From Choristoneura fumiferana (lineage: Eukaryota; Arthropoda; Insecta; Lepidoptera; Tortricidae), in the NCBI RefSeq assembly GCF_025370935.1, contig NC_133478.1, forward strand, positions 459,007 through 523,006: a DNA stretch of 64,000 nucleotides. The letters run 5' to 3'. The position numbers and the translations under genes are program-made. Shown piece after piece: positions 1 through 10,370 of the stretch (position 1 is its first letter; the number at the start of each line of letters is the position of its first letter). A model generated the notes under the pieces. The model saw only the letters and a program-made list of their open reading frames with translations, was not told where the DNA came from and searched no databases.

Positions 1-874
1 ATTATTGTTTCTTCCTATTCGCGATTTGCACAAAATAAATTCCACACAGCTGAATTTGATCACATGCGTAATGCTTCACAGTCATTATTTCTACGCAGTC
101 TTGTTTCTTCCTATTCGCGATTCTGGACAATATGAATTCCACACAACTGAATTTAAATCACATACGTAATGATTCACAGTCATTATTTCTACGCAATCTT
201 GTTTCTTCCTATTCGCGATTCTGCACAATATGAATTCCACACAACTTAATTTACTCACATGCGTTATACTTGGACGATACTATCTTTATCTTTTTATTCT
301 ATCTATTTCTATAATATCTTGTTTCTTCCTAGTCGCGTTTATAAATATAAAAAAAACAGAAACTGCGTGAGTCGCTTTTCCCGCGGTAAAAAATTATCAT
401 GGTCGCGAGCTTTAAGTTATGTGAACGGAACACCTTGAGACGAAGCGTCCCGAAGGCAGCAGCAGCCTAAATAAAATAATAATAATAAACAGGGACGATT
501 GAAATAAAAAAAAAAAAATTTTTTTTCTCCGCCCCAATTTTGTCCGGGTTCGATTCCCGGTTATGTATGAGATTAAAAAAAAATAATTACAGAAATCGTG
601 AAGTATAACGCATGACGTGATTAAATTCATTTGTGGGAATTCATATTGTGCAGAATCGCGAATAGGAAGAAACAAGATTGCGTAGAAAATAATGACTGAA
701 TATCATTACGTATGTGATTAAATTCAGTTGTGTGGAATTCATATTGTGCAGAATCGCGAATAAGAAGAAACAAGATTGCGTAGAAATAATGACTGTGAAG
801 CATTACGCATGTGATCAAATTCAGGTGTGTGGAATTTATTTTGTGCAGAATCGCGAATAGGAAGAAACAATAAT
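1..874. mobile_element. Foldback-type element with arms of ~97-bp tandem repeats
   Basis: A large inverted repeat. Left arm (about 1-272) and right arm (about 600-874) are reverse complements with few mismatches. Each arm is built from tandem units of about 97 bp: the motif CTTCCTATTCGCG recurs at 11, 108 and 205 (a weaker copy at 325), and its complement ends units near 665, 764 and 860. The terminus reads ATTATTGTTTCTTCC at base 1 and its complement ends at 874. The central 330 bp codes for nothing and holds a tRNA T-arm-like string (GGTTCGATTCCCGG near 549). Foldback elements with repeat-built arms are a known DNA-transposon type; no transposase is seen. The left end coincides with the window edge, so the element may extend further left. 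Confidence 0.7.
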
Positions 875-917
875 GGCATAAACCTCGTATAATCCCTCTT
901 GTGTAGTGCTAATATGT

Positions 918-921
918 AGCG

Positions 922-953
<32 letters not shown>

Positions 954-1160
954 GGCAGCTGAAAGACAACAACTCTTGAACAAAGTAGTCCCCCTTTTGA
1001 ACGTCTCAATGAACGATTTCTCGCCACTGGCATCCACCAGTTGAGCACAACCCTTGTAATGTGGTCAGTCCACCTAGTGGGAGGTCGGCCAACGCTTCGC
1101 CTTCCGGTTCGTGGTTGCAAGTCGAAGCCCTTGCACCGCCAACGGTTACCTGGTGGGGAT
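918..1160 (-). mobile_element. RTE-type LINE 3' end fragment
   Basis: On the minus strand, broken frames read RRSVGRPPTRWTDHI followed by a WM-x-AR-x-RS-type stretch, the conserved C-terminal signature of RTE-clade reverse transcriptase proteins. The strand ends in a (TGA)n tail, seen on the plus strand as (ATC)n at 922-953. Typical 5'-truncated, decayed LINE copy. Confidence 0.65.
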
Positions 1161-1751
1161 AGTAACGGGTGGTCGGCCGGAGAGTCTTACTTAGCAGCCC
1201 CTGCTCCTGAGTTACCTAGCTTGATACCAAGGCCAGGGATAAAGGAACCGCTGGCGAGTGAGGTTCGTGGTCGATAATGGTGGGGCGGGGAGTGCCGACA
1301 TTTCTAACGTAGGTAGTCGTTCGTATATTCGCACTGGCACTTAGCACTTTTAGAGGTTCCAACGTAACTGTGACCTTAAAAAACTGCGAAAAAACAAAAG
1401 TTTAACTTACGCGTAACATCTTGAAATACTCGATCTACTTGGTGTCGCTCCGTGCGCCTCAGAACCAACCTGGCGGTGGCGCTTAGCCGAGCGTTTGACT
1501 TATGGGTCAGGTTGCGCCCGCGAGGTCGCGTGCGCCGCCGTGACAAACGGCTGCGCGACGTGCCTGCCAATACGTATTCATAAATATCACTAAACCATAG
1601 ATATTTCACTTGAGACGTCTTTGCTGTCAAAGTGAATTTATAGACCATCGAGCTTCGATATAAATCTTCAGCTGCCTAAAATACAGATGCAGAACGATCT
1701 CCGCGGCGGTCGTCATCGTCCCAGGCGTCCCGCTACTGAGCACGCTGGCTT

Positions 1752-1880
1752 TTTGTCAAAATGAGGCGTTGAATCGTAGTTCCCACGCGGGCCCAGTGCC
1801 GATTGAGAATTTCACATACACCATTGTATTGCTTCGCAAGATTTCTGAAGGTTTCCTCACGAAGTTTTCTTTAATCTCGT
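1752..1880 (-). repeat. Interspersed repeat fragment (family also at 19045 and 38770)
   Basis: Contains the string CCCACGCGGGCCCAGTG followed by a tract shared with copies at 19095-19215 and 38850-38960. In the 38770 copy this tract adjoins an RTE LINE end, so it is probably part of an RTE-mobilised nonautonomous repeat. Orientation is inferred from that copy. Confidence 0.5.
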
Positions 1881-1889
1881 ATACTTATC

Positions 1890-2520
1890 TGTGCTTCGGT
1901 GTACTGCCTTTTCGGCGAAATATGTTTCGCCAAATTTCACTTAGCAACCAATCTTTCGCCGAAAAGTTAGCATATCTTTACTTCGCATTTTTCTTATTTC
2001 TCAACATTTTTAAATTGCATTAATTCATCACACTTCTATGTGGCAAATAATTATGTAGAAAATGATTAGCTTAGGCAAATAACAAATTAAGAAATAAAAT
2101 TTGGCCAATTTTTAGATTGCAAAGTTACTTCAATTTGATTTGTGCGAGCGAGCAAGACGGTTTGGAGCAGAAGCTTCTTGGATAGTTTAGGTTCAGAAGG
2201 CTAAGGCAGCAGCGAAGTGTAGCCCGCCGTAGCCTTCGATGTTAGGTTTTGTTTATAGCAGCCAGGATAACTGCCACTAGGAAAGTAGGTGAGATGCTGT
2301 GTGTTGCTAAATTAAGGTATGCTAATCAATACATTTGACGAAAACATAAATGACATCTTAATAAAATTCCAGGTTGCATATTAATTATTTATCAAATAAT
2401 TAGTTGGGAAATGATATCAGTGCGAAACGTTGAGTTGGGAAATAACATTTCGCCAATATGGGATAAATAGTTTGGGAGCTAATAATTTGCTGAATATTAT
2501 TCGCCGAAACATTAGTAAAC
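1890..2520. repeat. Degenerate repeat rich in TTCGCC/GGCGAA motifs
   Basis: TTTCGCC, TTCGGCGAAA and related half-palindromes recur at about 1910, 1928, 1963, 2450 and 2500 in AT-rich filler. It resembles the TTTCGCAAC motifs in the palindrome at 48064-48280, so the two may be related. No coding sequence. Confidence 0.35.
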
Positions 2521-2529
2521 CCTATGCTT

Positions 2530-3369
2530 CCTAATCTCGCACATTAATTTCAAAAACTCCTCGGCGTTTCGCGTCTCTAGACGAACCCGGGTTTAAATCC
2601 ACGATCTTTTGCTTGAAAGGCCACAGGTAAAACCACCAGGGATTTTTTTGGCGGCGGCCGTAGGTATGTTTAATGTAATCATCCAATCACTGTAAAAAAT
2701 CGTCGCGGCTTCGTCCGGTGCCGATGTGAGTGAACCTCGAGCCCGCAACAGCCAAGTTCGTCCATTAAATTAACTGGAGTCCTTCAACGGCGCCACTTTC
2801 CAGCAAGTTTCCGCAGTAAACCCTCAACAATACTCCTCAACTTTATATTCTTCAAGCTGCGCCGGAGGTGTTTATTGCGGCGTGTGGCTCGCGTTTACGA
2901 CGCCCGTTATCACTCGTAAACATCCTCCTGAATCCTGATCAACGCGACTGCTTCGGCAGGAACTTTGATATCGCCGTGTCGTAAAACTCGATGTGTATCG
3001 TATTTGTTGACTCTTGGATATTGTGTTGAAGGTCGCGGTCGCGATACGAGAGCGAAATGCGAATTTGTAAGTGGTGCCGTATTATAATGCAGCAAAGCGA
3101 GTTGTCTTGGTGTACCATCACGTCTTTAATTATGACATTTCAAAGGATCGACGCAGGATTTAAGAAATAAAGTATCACGAATTAAAAATCGTGACCGTAC
3201 CTACTTCGCGCAGTGCCTGTATCTTCAGTCACTAGGAGATATTAACTTTTTACCTTTCACTAAAAACTCACATAGGTAACTTTATATTCGTGTGTTAGGT
3301 TCATTGTGCGCTTACAGCCTATTTTTTGACGCAAACAAAAGCTCTCTCTTATCGTCTCTTTATACTACA
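2530..3369. other. No gene recognised
   Basis: A short SINE-like fragment (2536-2645, with AACCCGGGTTTAAATCC resembling a decayed B box) is followed by unique-looking sequence. The small open frames on the minus strand (2910-3121) show no domain and no repeat support. Confidence 0.4.
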
Positions 3370-3374
3370 GTCGG
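3370..3374. repeat. Target-site duplication, left (BEL/Pao)
   Basis: GTCGG immediately precedes the 5' LTR and reappears at 7680-7684 immediately after the 3' LTR. Five-base duplications are usual for BEL/Pao integrases. Confidence 0.9.
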
Positions 3375-3814
3375 TGTCACGTACTAATAACTATTCCAAA
3401 AACTCGCATCTTAAAATATAATTGTTTTCATATCAAAGTATTACGGTTCAACTATCAGATAACAGATGGGGCTAGTTTCACCATATTTTGTAGGTAATTT
3501 TGGAGTTGTTTAATGTTATAAAATGTTTGTTATGTTATTTAAATTATATTAAACGTCGTGTGATAGTTAAAATATCAATTAATACAACTTTTTCTAAAAA
3601 TATTTAATTTGTAAATATCTTCATAGATGTCGTTATACCGCATCTGCAACAAGCTAACGACACGCTATCTTAGATTGTATAAAGTCTTCAGATTATTATT
3701 GTTTCATCGTAGCATTACACAAAGCGATTCAGTAGCAAGCAAGTAGGCTTTGCTAATAAAGACCAGTGCAACGAGAAGTGCATTCTTATTTTTGGGACCC
3801 TTCAGTTCAGTACA
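3375..3814 (+). repeat. 5' LTR of BEL/Pao element
   Basis: 440 bp, starting TGTCACGTACTAATAAC and ending CAGTTCAGTACA (TG...CA). It aligns along its length with the LTR at 7246-7679; differences are four deletions and one insertion, totalling 7 and 1 bases. An AATAAA at 3755-3760 lies near the 3' end and could serve as the polyadenylation signal. Confidence 0.93.
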
Positions 3815-3834
3815 TGGTCCTTCGAACCGGATAC
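3815..3834 (+). promoter_or_regulatory. Primer-binding site of BEL/Pao element
   Basis: TGGTCCTTCGAACCGGAT abuts the 5' LTR. The initial TGG pairs with the CCA end of a host tRNA, as expected for priming of minus-strand synthesis. The tRNA species was not determined. Confidence 0.75.
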
Positions 3835-4281
3835 GGTTTTCGTGGGATACGACGGGTCCACGGCCACGCTAACGCAGTGACCAAGATTGTCGCTGAGGGC
3901 GTTTGCTGCAAGAAGAGGACGACACGATAGTGAAGTTATCGCCGAGGACTTCGTGGAGCAGTGTGACGTAAGCTAGTGTTGTCTACCATAGTGACGTGGA
4001 AAACTGTGAGTACATTTAAATTCTTAATCAGTGCAATTAAATTAATGACTTCATTAAATCTCTAAATTAAATAAATGGACTTAGAAAAATTTGGACTATT
4101 GTAGACTTGTAAAAATTAGTGTTAGCTAGGACTTAGAATAATTTCGCAAAAAGTGGAGAGACGGGGAACCTATGCCCGATTTTCGACTAAGTCCCAATTT
4201 CTCAAACACTTAGAAAAAATAGCATCAAAATTGGACTTGTAAAATTCTTCGAACTTTTAACTGTCATCTTAGAACCTAACA

Positions 4282-6246
4282 ATGGAAACCTTAATTAAAG
4301 TACAGTATGACTTGTATGAAGCTATAAGGAGAGCTCAAACGAATTGGAAGAAAACTCCTAGAGAACGTTTCTCAGTCGAATACGTGGAAACCAGACAGGA
4401 GTCTTTAGATGAGTCATGGGCCCAATTCCGTTTGACACATACTCAACTCGTGCAAGAGTCAGATGCAAAAGTGTTGGCTTCTTGTAGCTATGTCAAGGAC
4501 AACATTTATGATGAAGCAGAAGAGTTATACATTGCATACAAGACAGACTTGAAGAAAATGTTGGGCAGATTGAAGGCAATAAGTTCCAGTAGTCCGAAAC
4601 CTGTGGAGACCAAGAGCTGTGAACAAATTAGGTTACCGAAGATAGCTATACCACCATTTTCTGGTACTTATACGCAGTGGATCAGCTTCCGAGATTTGTT
4701 TACATCCCTTGTGCATAACAATAGTTCTCTAGATAATGTCCAGAAGCTACACTATTTAAAGGGTCACCTTACTGGAGAGGCTGAACAGCTTCTACGAAAC
4801 ATTCCCATTACTGCAGATAACTACACGATGTGTTGGGAATTGCTTACGAAGAGGTTCAATAACAAAAAGTATTTGTCGAGCTGTATTTTGAAGAGATTTT
4901 TGAGTCAACGAAATATTAATGTCGAGTCAGCAAGCGCACTGAAAGAATTGTTGGATACCACAAACGATTGTTTGTATTCTTTGCGAAACTTAGGAGTTGA
5001 CATTAAGAGCTGGGACATATTGGTGATACACATTCTGTGTCTTAAGTTAGACAGTGAAACTCGTAAACAGTGGGAGTTCAAAGTGAGTGAGACGTCTGGT
5101 GATTTCTCTACTTACGAACAATTCCAAGAGTTTATCGAGACCAGGTTTAGAGCGTTAGAAAATATAGAGCCTAAATTTTTAAGACCCAGCACTGTTCAAA
5201 AGAGTACTCACCAGAATATCTCACACACTCCTAAAGTTTATCATGTCACTGCGCCTTCTGCGCCATTATGCACTTTCTGTTCGGAAGAGCATAAAATAAT
5301 ATTTTGTAAAGATTTCTCAAAATTAGACATAGATTCACGTCGTAGCTTCGTCCAAACAAACAATCTATGTTTTAATTGCTTGAATCCAGGTCACGCCGTC
5401 TTCACTTGCCGTCAAACCACGAGATGCCGTATATGCAACAAAAAGCATCACTCTTTACTACATCCCAAAAATCAGACTAGTTCAACTGATTCTAATGTCG
5501 GGCGTAATCACTCAGTTGAACGTAAGGTCGTTGCACATGCTACCACAAATACTCAGACCATTGCTGATGAGACCACTAATCTCACATCCTGCTTTTCGAC
5601 CAGTCATAGTCAAGTTTTGTTGGCTACGGCTCTTGTTAAGGCTCAATCGAAAACAGGCTCTGGTGTAACAATTAGGTGTCTGCTCGATCAGGGGTCTCAG
5701 GCTTCGTTCATCACGGAGTCTGCTGTTCAACTACTAGGGTTGAAGAAAATAGCACACAAAAGCTCTATATCGGTTCTAGGAAGTGATCAGAACGCTAATT
5801 TAGCTTCTAAGTCAATGGTTCAAGTCAAAATTCAATCACTGCCTGATCCGAACTTTGTTGTAGACGTAGACGCTTTTGTCCTCAGCAAACTCACATCAAT
5901 TCTCCCTGATGAGAGAGTTGTAGTCGAGCTTCATTCAGAGTTTGCAAATTTAAACCTAGCAGATCCAAACTTTGACATCCCAAACAAAATAGATATGCTC
6001 CTGGGAGCAGATGTTTATAGTCAAGTCTTGTTGAATGGGATGATCAAAGGTCCTTTAGGAACACCGACAGCTCAGAATACAGCTTTTGGTTGGATCCTAT
6101 TTGGACCCATCAATACGAACTGTTTTATTAAATCTGAGAACATCAGCGTTAATCATGTGCATGTACAGGCCAATGAAAATGACACACGCAAACAATTTTC
6201 GAAACTCGAAAGTGATACTCTTGTCACAGATCCCAAACAGCTTTAA
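4282..6246 (+). CDS. BEL/Pao Gag-protease polyprotein (pol deleted)
   Basis: 654 residues. Residues about 118-260 form the DUF1759 Gag-like region (starts LPKIAIPPFSG). A CCHC zinc knuckle spans C363-C376 (CFNCLNPGHAVFTC), with a second Cys/His pair at 382-389, suited to RNA packaging. The retropepsin-like DUF1758 protease follows: LLDQGSQASFI at 467-477 with catalytic D469, then MLLGADVY at 572-579 and GWILFGPI near 603. The family normally continues into reverse transcriptase, but the frame stops at 6246. An adjacent frame reads EEERCQEF just after (about 6255-6280), resembling the acidic linker that precedes BEL reverse transcriptase, so a small deletion or frameshift sits at about 6240. 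The start is the first ATG after the ~470-bp leader. It could still yield Gag particles and protease. Confidence 0.92.
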   Translation: METLIKVQYDLYEAIRRAQTNWKKTPRERFSVEYVETRQESLDESWAQFRLTHTQLVQESDAKVLASCSYVKDNIYDEAEELYIAYKTDLKKMLGRLKAISSSSPKPVETKSCEQIRLPKIAIPPFSGTYTQWISFRDLFTSLVHNNSSLDNVQKLHYLKGHLTGEAEQLLRNIPITADNYTMCWELLTKRFNNKKYLSSCILKRFLSQRNINVESASALKELLDTTNDCLYSLRNLGVDIKSWDILVIHILCLKLDSETRKQWEFKVSETSGDFSTYEQFQEFIETRFRALENIEPKFLRPSTVQKSTHQNISHTPKVYHVTAPSAPLCTFCSEEHKIIFCKDFSKLDIDSRRSFVQTNNLCFNCLNPGHAVFTCRQTTRCRICNKKHHSLLHPKNQTSSTDSNVGRNHSVERKVVAHATTNTQTIADETTNLTSCFSTSHSQVLLATALVKAQSKTGSGVTIRCLLDQGSQASFITESAVQLLGLKKIAHKSSISVLGSDQNANLASKSMVQVKIQSLPDPNFVVDVDAFVLSKLTSILPDERVVVELHSEFANLNLADPNFDIPNKIDMLLGADVYSQVLLNGMIKGPLGTPTAQNTAFGWILFGPINTNCFIKSENISVNHVHVQANENDTRKQFSKLESDTLVTDPKQL

Positions 6247-6802
6247 CACCGGGGAAGAGGAACGGTGTCAAGAATTTGCGCTGTCAAAAGAATCGTTGAA
6301 GGTTCCAGTCAGTCTGTTGTAAAGCTCTTATGTTCCAGTAGAAACTCTGAAGCCATAGCCGTTGAACGTTGTTCATCTCTGCAACGAAAGCTGAAAAAAG
6401 GATATTTGAAGTTAGATAATAATATCGTAGAGGTAACTGATCCTAATAAAAATAGTAATAAATACTTATCTCAAAACGCAGTCATTGGGGCACATATCCC
6501 GTTCAAAGATGATTCAGCAGGCTGTGCTTCTAGAAGTATCCATCAGTTTACCAATGACAGCTGGGGAAAGAGGGACCGTCGAGGCTGAAAAAGAAAAAAT
6601 ATAAATTACTTAAAACTAAACTCAAAAGATACAAATTTAGTAAAGAAGTCAATTAAATAACCTGAAAGAAAATAATTTATAAAAAAAATACTTGCCTTAT
6701 TTATTTACCTTATCTTTTTGTTAAAAATTTTGAAATCTTAAAAGTTGGAGCCAGTTTTAGTTTTAATTCCAGAAAAAATATTTATCTTGCAACTTAAGTA
6801 GT
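6247..6802 (+). pseudogene. Deleted pol region of BEL/Pao element
   Basis: Short open frames persist (for example 6265-6588), but no reverse transcriptase, RNase H or integrase core motif is found. The AT-rich tract 6590-6790 looks non-coding. This is where several kilobases of pol would lie in a full-length element. Confidence 0.75.
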
Positions 6803-7099
6803 TTGAAGCGATGGCAACTTACCCAAAGGATGGTACAGGACTTCTGGTACCGCTGGTCGCGTGAATACCTAACACAATTTTACCATCGTTATAAGTGGTC
6901 TCATCAAATACCCGAACCTTCACTTGGTAGCGTAGTATTGGTTAAAGAGGATGATTTACCTCCTGCTAAGTGGTTGTACGGTCTAATTGTTAAGAAACAC
7001 CCTGGTTTGGACGGCGTTACTCGTGTTGTTAGTTTAAAATGCAAGGGCAATATAATTAAAAGACCCGTAAGCAAATTGTGTTGCTTACCTATTGAATAA
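6803..7099 (+). pseudogene. BEL/Pao integrase C-terminal (DUF5641) fragment
   Basis: A 98-codon frame reads WYRWSREYLTQFYHRYKW, then SLGSVVLVKEDDLPPAKW, then GVTRVVSLKCKGNIIKRPVS and a KLCCLP end. This is the DUF5641 domain that closes the Pol polyprotein of BEL/Pao elements, downstream of the integrase core. The first ATG is arbitrary because the upstream pol is deleted. Its stop lies 147 bp before the 3' LTR, as expected for the end of pol. Confidence 0.85.
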
Positions 7100-7225
7100 T
7101 AAATTGTACTTTTGTTCTAATTTGTTTGTATAAGTTAATTGTTATGTTCTGTCCTAGTTGTGGTTATGTTTTGTTTTAGTTTTATGGTGTCGTTGGCTTA
7201 TCTAATTAAGGACTGCATTCGTCAA

Positions 7226-7245
7226 TGCGTCCTTGGCGGGCGGTA
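7226..7245 (+). promoter_or_regulatory. Putative purine tract before 3' LTR
   Basis: GGCGGGCGG directly precedes the 3' LTR, the position of the plus-strand primer. The tract is G-rich but interrupted by C, as in several BEL elements. Confidence 0.5.
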
Positions 7246-7679
7246 TGTTCACGTACTAATAACTATTCAAAAACTCGCATCTTAAAATATAATTGTTTTC
7301 ATATCAAAGTATTACGGTTCAACTATCAGATAACAGATGGGGCTAGTTTCACCATATTTTGTAGGTAATTTTGGAGTTGTTTAATGTTATAAATGTTTGT
7401 TTATTTAAATTATATTAAACGTCGTGTGATAGTTAAAATATCAATTAATACAACTTTTTCTAAAAATATTTAATTTGTAAATATCTTCATAGATGTCGTT
7501 ATACCGCATCTGCAACAAGCTAACGACACGCTATCTTAGATTGTATAAAGTCTTCAGATTATTATTGTTTCATCGTAGCATTACAAAAGCGATTCAGTAG
7601 CAAGCAAGTAGGCTTTGCTAATAAAGACCAGTGCAACGAGAAGTGCATTCTTATTTTTGGGACCCTTCAGTTCAGTACA
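7246..7679 (+). repeat. 3' LTR of BEL/Pao element
   Basis: 434 bp, TGTTCACGTAC...CAGTACA. Identical to the 5' LTR apart from five small indels; the largest is a 4-base shortening in a TTATG-rich tract. Confidence 0.93.
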
Positions 7680-7684
7680 GTCGG
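7680..7684. repeat. Target-site duplication, right (BEL/Pao)
   Basis: GTCGG, matching 3370-3374. Confidence 0.9.
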
Positions 7685-7839
7685 ACGTCGCACAAGAGTA
7701 AGGGCAGTAGCAATTTGAGTTATAAAAAATAATAACGTTTCTTTTTTATGCGAACTGTATCAGCCTTGAGCTTCCTCGTAGGATAGGTGAGAAAGTAACG
7801 ATATCATTAGTTGTAGGTAATTAAACATAGAAATACGCT

Positions 7840-7935
7840 TAAAATAAATAAATAAATAAAATAAAATCAGTTTATTGCAGACAGAGTCCATATAAGCAAA
7901 TTTAAGAGAAGTATCCCTGCCGGCCACGCGGCCGC
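7840..7935 (-). repeat. LINE-like 3' tail with (AAAT)n
   Basis: (AAAT)n at 7842-7866, then a TCAGTTTATTGCAGACAG stretch. Read on the minus strand it is a short LINE end with a microsatellite tail. Weak, single-copy evidence. Confidence 0.35.
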
Positions 7936-8175
7936 GTTATTTATTCGTTTGGGATAATATTGCTGTCCTTATCGCTCGTGACATAAGCGCTCGCAGCCGT
8001 CCCCTCCCCCCCATGGCTTTCGCAACGACGTCCGTAATTTATATTATTATAGAGATAGCTGTAGGCTTTTCAAGATTTGGGCGGTTGAATTTTGGATTTC
8101 GCTGCCCTCATATTATACGAAAAGTATAACACAGAAATCAATGATATTTTACAATCAAGATATTCATTATATTTT

Positions 8176-8324
8176 CTATGCCTGTGGTTTTTCGATTTTT
8201 GTAAAAATGCTTTATTAGTCTGTAATTCTCGTGCAAAGTTGAAATCTTTTTTTTGTCGACTTTTGAGCTCCTGTAATTCTGATATTACACATTTATATGA
8301 AAATCTGAAAAACCACAGGCATAG
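8176..8324. repeat. Short inverted-repeat element
   Basis: CTATGCCTGTGGTTTTTC at 8176 is repeated in reverse complement ending at 8324, enclosing about 100 AT-rich bp. MITE-like; no target duplication was established. Confidence 0.5.
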
Positions 8325-8485
8325 ATAATTACGTCTAGTCCATACTTACAAAATTTCATCTAATTCTGTTGCCTAGCTTTCAAATGAGACCGGGACTACG
8401 TTTGTATAAAGAATGGAACGAAGAGACTTCTTTCAATCTGTTACCCAATCCTAAAAAATATAAAAACAGCAAAAAAAAAAAACTT

Positions 8486-8890
8486 TCACACCTCTTCAGA
8501 AAAGTTACTTTTCCTCCCTGACGAGAGGGAGCAAAGTGCAACTTTTTCTGTTCAAGGCTTTTCTAAGAGTTTTATTGCAAATGCCATATTTTGAAGTTGA
8601 TAATTGTAAAGCCACGCCTTTTTCTATGCTGCTTGTTCTTTAGTAATATTTAGATTGTTTTTTGTTCAAGTTTCTTAATGCTCGATGTGAAAAGTTGTAT
8701 GAGCCACACGGGAGCAAAATTATTTTCATCTTGGGCGTTAACACTTGAATCCCTCATTACGCTCAGGATTCTACTTTAGAATCCCTCGCTACGCTCAGGG
8801 TTCTATCGCAGAATCCTTCGCTACATTCTGGATTCAATGTACGCCCTCGCCGTAAATACACCATTTTGCTCCCTTGTGACACAAATAACT
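8486..8890 (+). repeat. Interspersed repeat family A, copy 1
   Basis: Matches 61339-61703 in the same orientation over about 400 bp, from TCACACCTC to CCTTGTGACACAAATAACT. Both carry ACTTTTCCTCCCTGACGAG and several short internal repeats around GAATCCYTCGCTAC. No coding capacity; transposon class not determined. Confidence 0.65.
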
Positions 8891-9009
8891 ATTTACCTTG
8901 TTTTTCCGCGATCAAGCATACATAATGGACTCCGCAAAAGTAACGCTTGAATCAACCAATTATTTAAAACACAAGTTAAGTACTGTAATAACTGTGTGGT
9001 TTAGTAATA

Positions 9010-9168
9010 ACTGGCACTTGAGGTATCCTATCTTAGGCCTCTAGGTTGGCAACGCATCTACAATACCCCTGGTGTTGCAGATGTTTATGGGCGGTGGTGA
9101 TCTCTTACCATCAGGAGACCCACTTGCTCGTTTGCCATCCAGTCAAATAAAAAAAAAAAAAAAAAAAG
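9010..9168 (+). mobile_element. Poly-A retroelement family B, 5'-truncated copy
   Basis: Shares the 3' portion of the copies at 22990, 44548 and 45475 (GGCACTTGAGGTATCC ... GGAGACCCACTTGCTCG) and ends in a poly-A run (9149-9166). 5' truncation plus a poly-A tail indicates LINE-driven retroposition. Confidence 0.7.
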
Positions 9169-9341
9169 TAAGCTGCAAAAAAAAGGAAAATAACACCAAT
9201 GAAACGATTATAAGCCTCTTTCTGCTGTCTATACGCATACGGTAAACATGTTTAAGAAGTGGCTGCCGCGCCGATGCAACTGTTGATATCACGAGCCGCT
9301 TAAGTCTAGAATATTCCAGCTCAGAGCCGGCGACCGATTAA

Positions 9342-9741
9342 GGCACTTGTCTCACCGCCGGCGAGGAAACGATTGGCTATCGACTATTTTCCCGCTCAAG
9401 AAACGAACAAAAGATATAAGATCCTGAGTGAGTAAAAGAGACACATATATTAATAGTTGATCGCTGGCTGTTCACACTGTCGGCGAGAACTCGCTCTTAC
9501 ATGTTTTGTCGCAGCGACAAGAGCTATAAAACTCGCTGAGCTATAGATACTCGCTCAGCGATGTCAGCTTGGCGACGCCCCGCACGAGCGAGTCGAGTGG
9601 AGCGAGTTAATAGCCCGTCGCACGTGAACACTCGCTTACAGCCGAGCGACAAAACTACACTCGCTTCTCGCTGCTCGCCCACTCGTTTCTAGTACTAGCT
9701 CTTCTCGCTTCTCGCTCATCGTCGGCGGTAGGACAAGTGCT
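9342..9741. mobile_element. MITE with TTAA target duplication (piggyBac-like)
   Basis: 400 bp bounded by TTAA at 9338-9341 and 9742-9745. Termini read GGCACTTGTCTCACCGCC and, on the other strand, AGCACTTGTCCTACCGCC, giving imperfect TIRs of about 30 bp. TTAA duplications are characteristic of piggyBac-type transposases; none is encoded here. The interior is studded with ACTCGC/GCGAGT hexamers. Confidence 0.7.
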
Positions 9742-9849
9742 TTAAGCCGTAAGCCCGACACGAGCGGCGCTCCCGACGCCGGCAGCGCTAGAAACGCTTA
9801 GAGCTGGATACGAATAACAGTGGCAAATATATAGTTGAAAGTATCTAAT

Positions 9850-10045
9850 GTGTCCGTTGGGGGAGTAAGGTTCTTGAGTGGCGACCACGAACTGAAAGAC
9901 GAGCCGTTGGCTGGCTCTCCACTAGGTGGAACGACGACATATACCGCCAGAGTTGCGGGCGAGTGATGGATGCAGTCCACGTGCATTGTGGAGCTTGGAG
10001 GGTCTTTGTTTTGGTGTACGTTTGAAATTGATGATGAACGGGTCG
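9850..10045 (+). mobile_element. RTE-type LINE 3' end fragment
   Basis: With frame breaks, the plus strand reads RPRTERRAVGWLSTRWNDDI, the RTE C-terminal signature also seen at 918-1160 and 60025-60255, followed by GATGATG near the end. Directly abuts the SINE tail at 10052. Confidence 0.6.
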
Positions 10046-10051
10046 CATTGA

Positions 10052-10370
10052 AATAAATAAATATCATGGGACACTTGACACCAATTGACCTAGTCCCAAA
10101 CTAAGCAAAGCTTGTACTGTGGATACTAGGCAACGGATAAACGTACTTAATATTGATAAATACATACTTAAATACATAATTGGAAGTGGAAGATTTTTGT
10201 AATTCAGTGAAATAAACAGATTTTTTTAATTAAATTAAACATCCAAGACCCGAGAACAAACATTCGTATATTATACATAAAAATATCTGCCCGGCCGGTA
10301 ATCGTATCCGGGACCTCAAGCTTTGTAGTCAGGAGTCAGGTCCCCCAACCACTTGGCCATCTGTTTGTCG
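10052..10370 (-). mobile_element. tRNA-derived SINE, family S1
   Basis: On the minus strand the head (10300-10370) carries an A-box-like tract ending in CCAAGTGGTTGG and a decayed B box. The body and tail match the copy at 26979 in reverse orientation, including CACCAATTGACCTAGTCCC near the tail. It ends in TTTATT repeats (plus strand AAATAAATAAATA). Confidence 0.7.

Larger units (their letters stand above)
3375..7679 (+). mobile_element. BEL/Pao LTR retrotransposon, internally deleted
   Basis: A complete LTR-bounded unit of 4305 bp: 5' LTR, a TGG-initial primer-binding site, gag-protease frame, pol remnant, the C-terminal DUF5641 segment, a purine tract, and 3' LTR, flanked by a perfect 5-bp duplication. 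Autonomous BEL elements are usually 6-7 kb or more. Here the reverse transcriptase, RNase H and the catalytic integrase core are missing between about 6250 and 6800. The two LTRs show no base substitutions that I can find, only small indels, so insertion looks recent; replication must have used proteins supplied by a complete relative. Confidence 0.93.

Noticed and set aside
836..1120. 94-codon minus-strand gene
   Set aside because: The run of methionines is the (TGA)n tail of an RTE fragment; the rest is broken RTE coding sequence.
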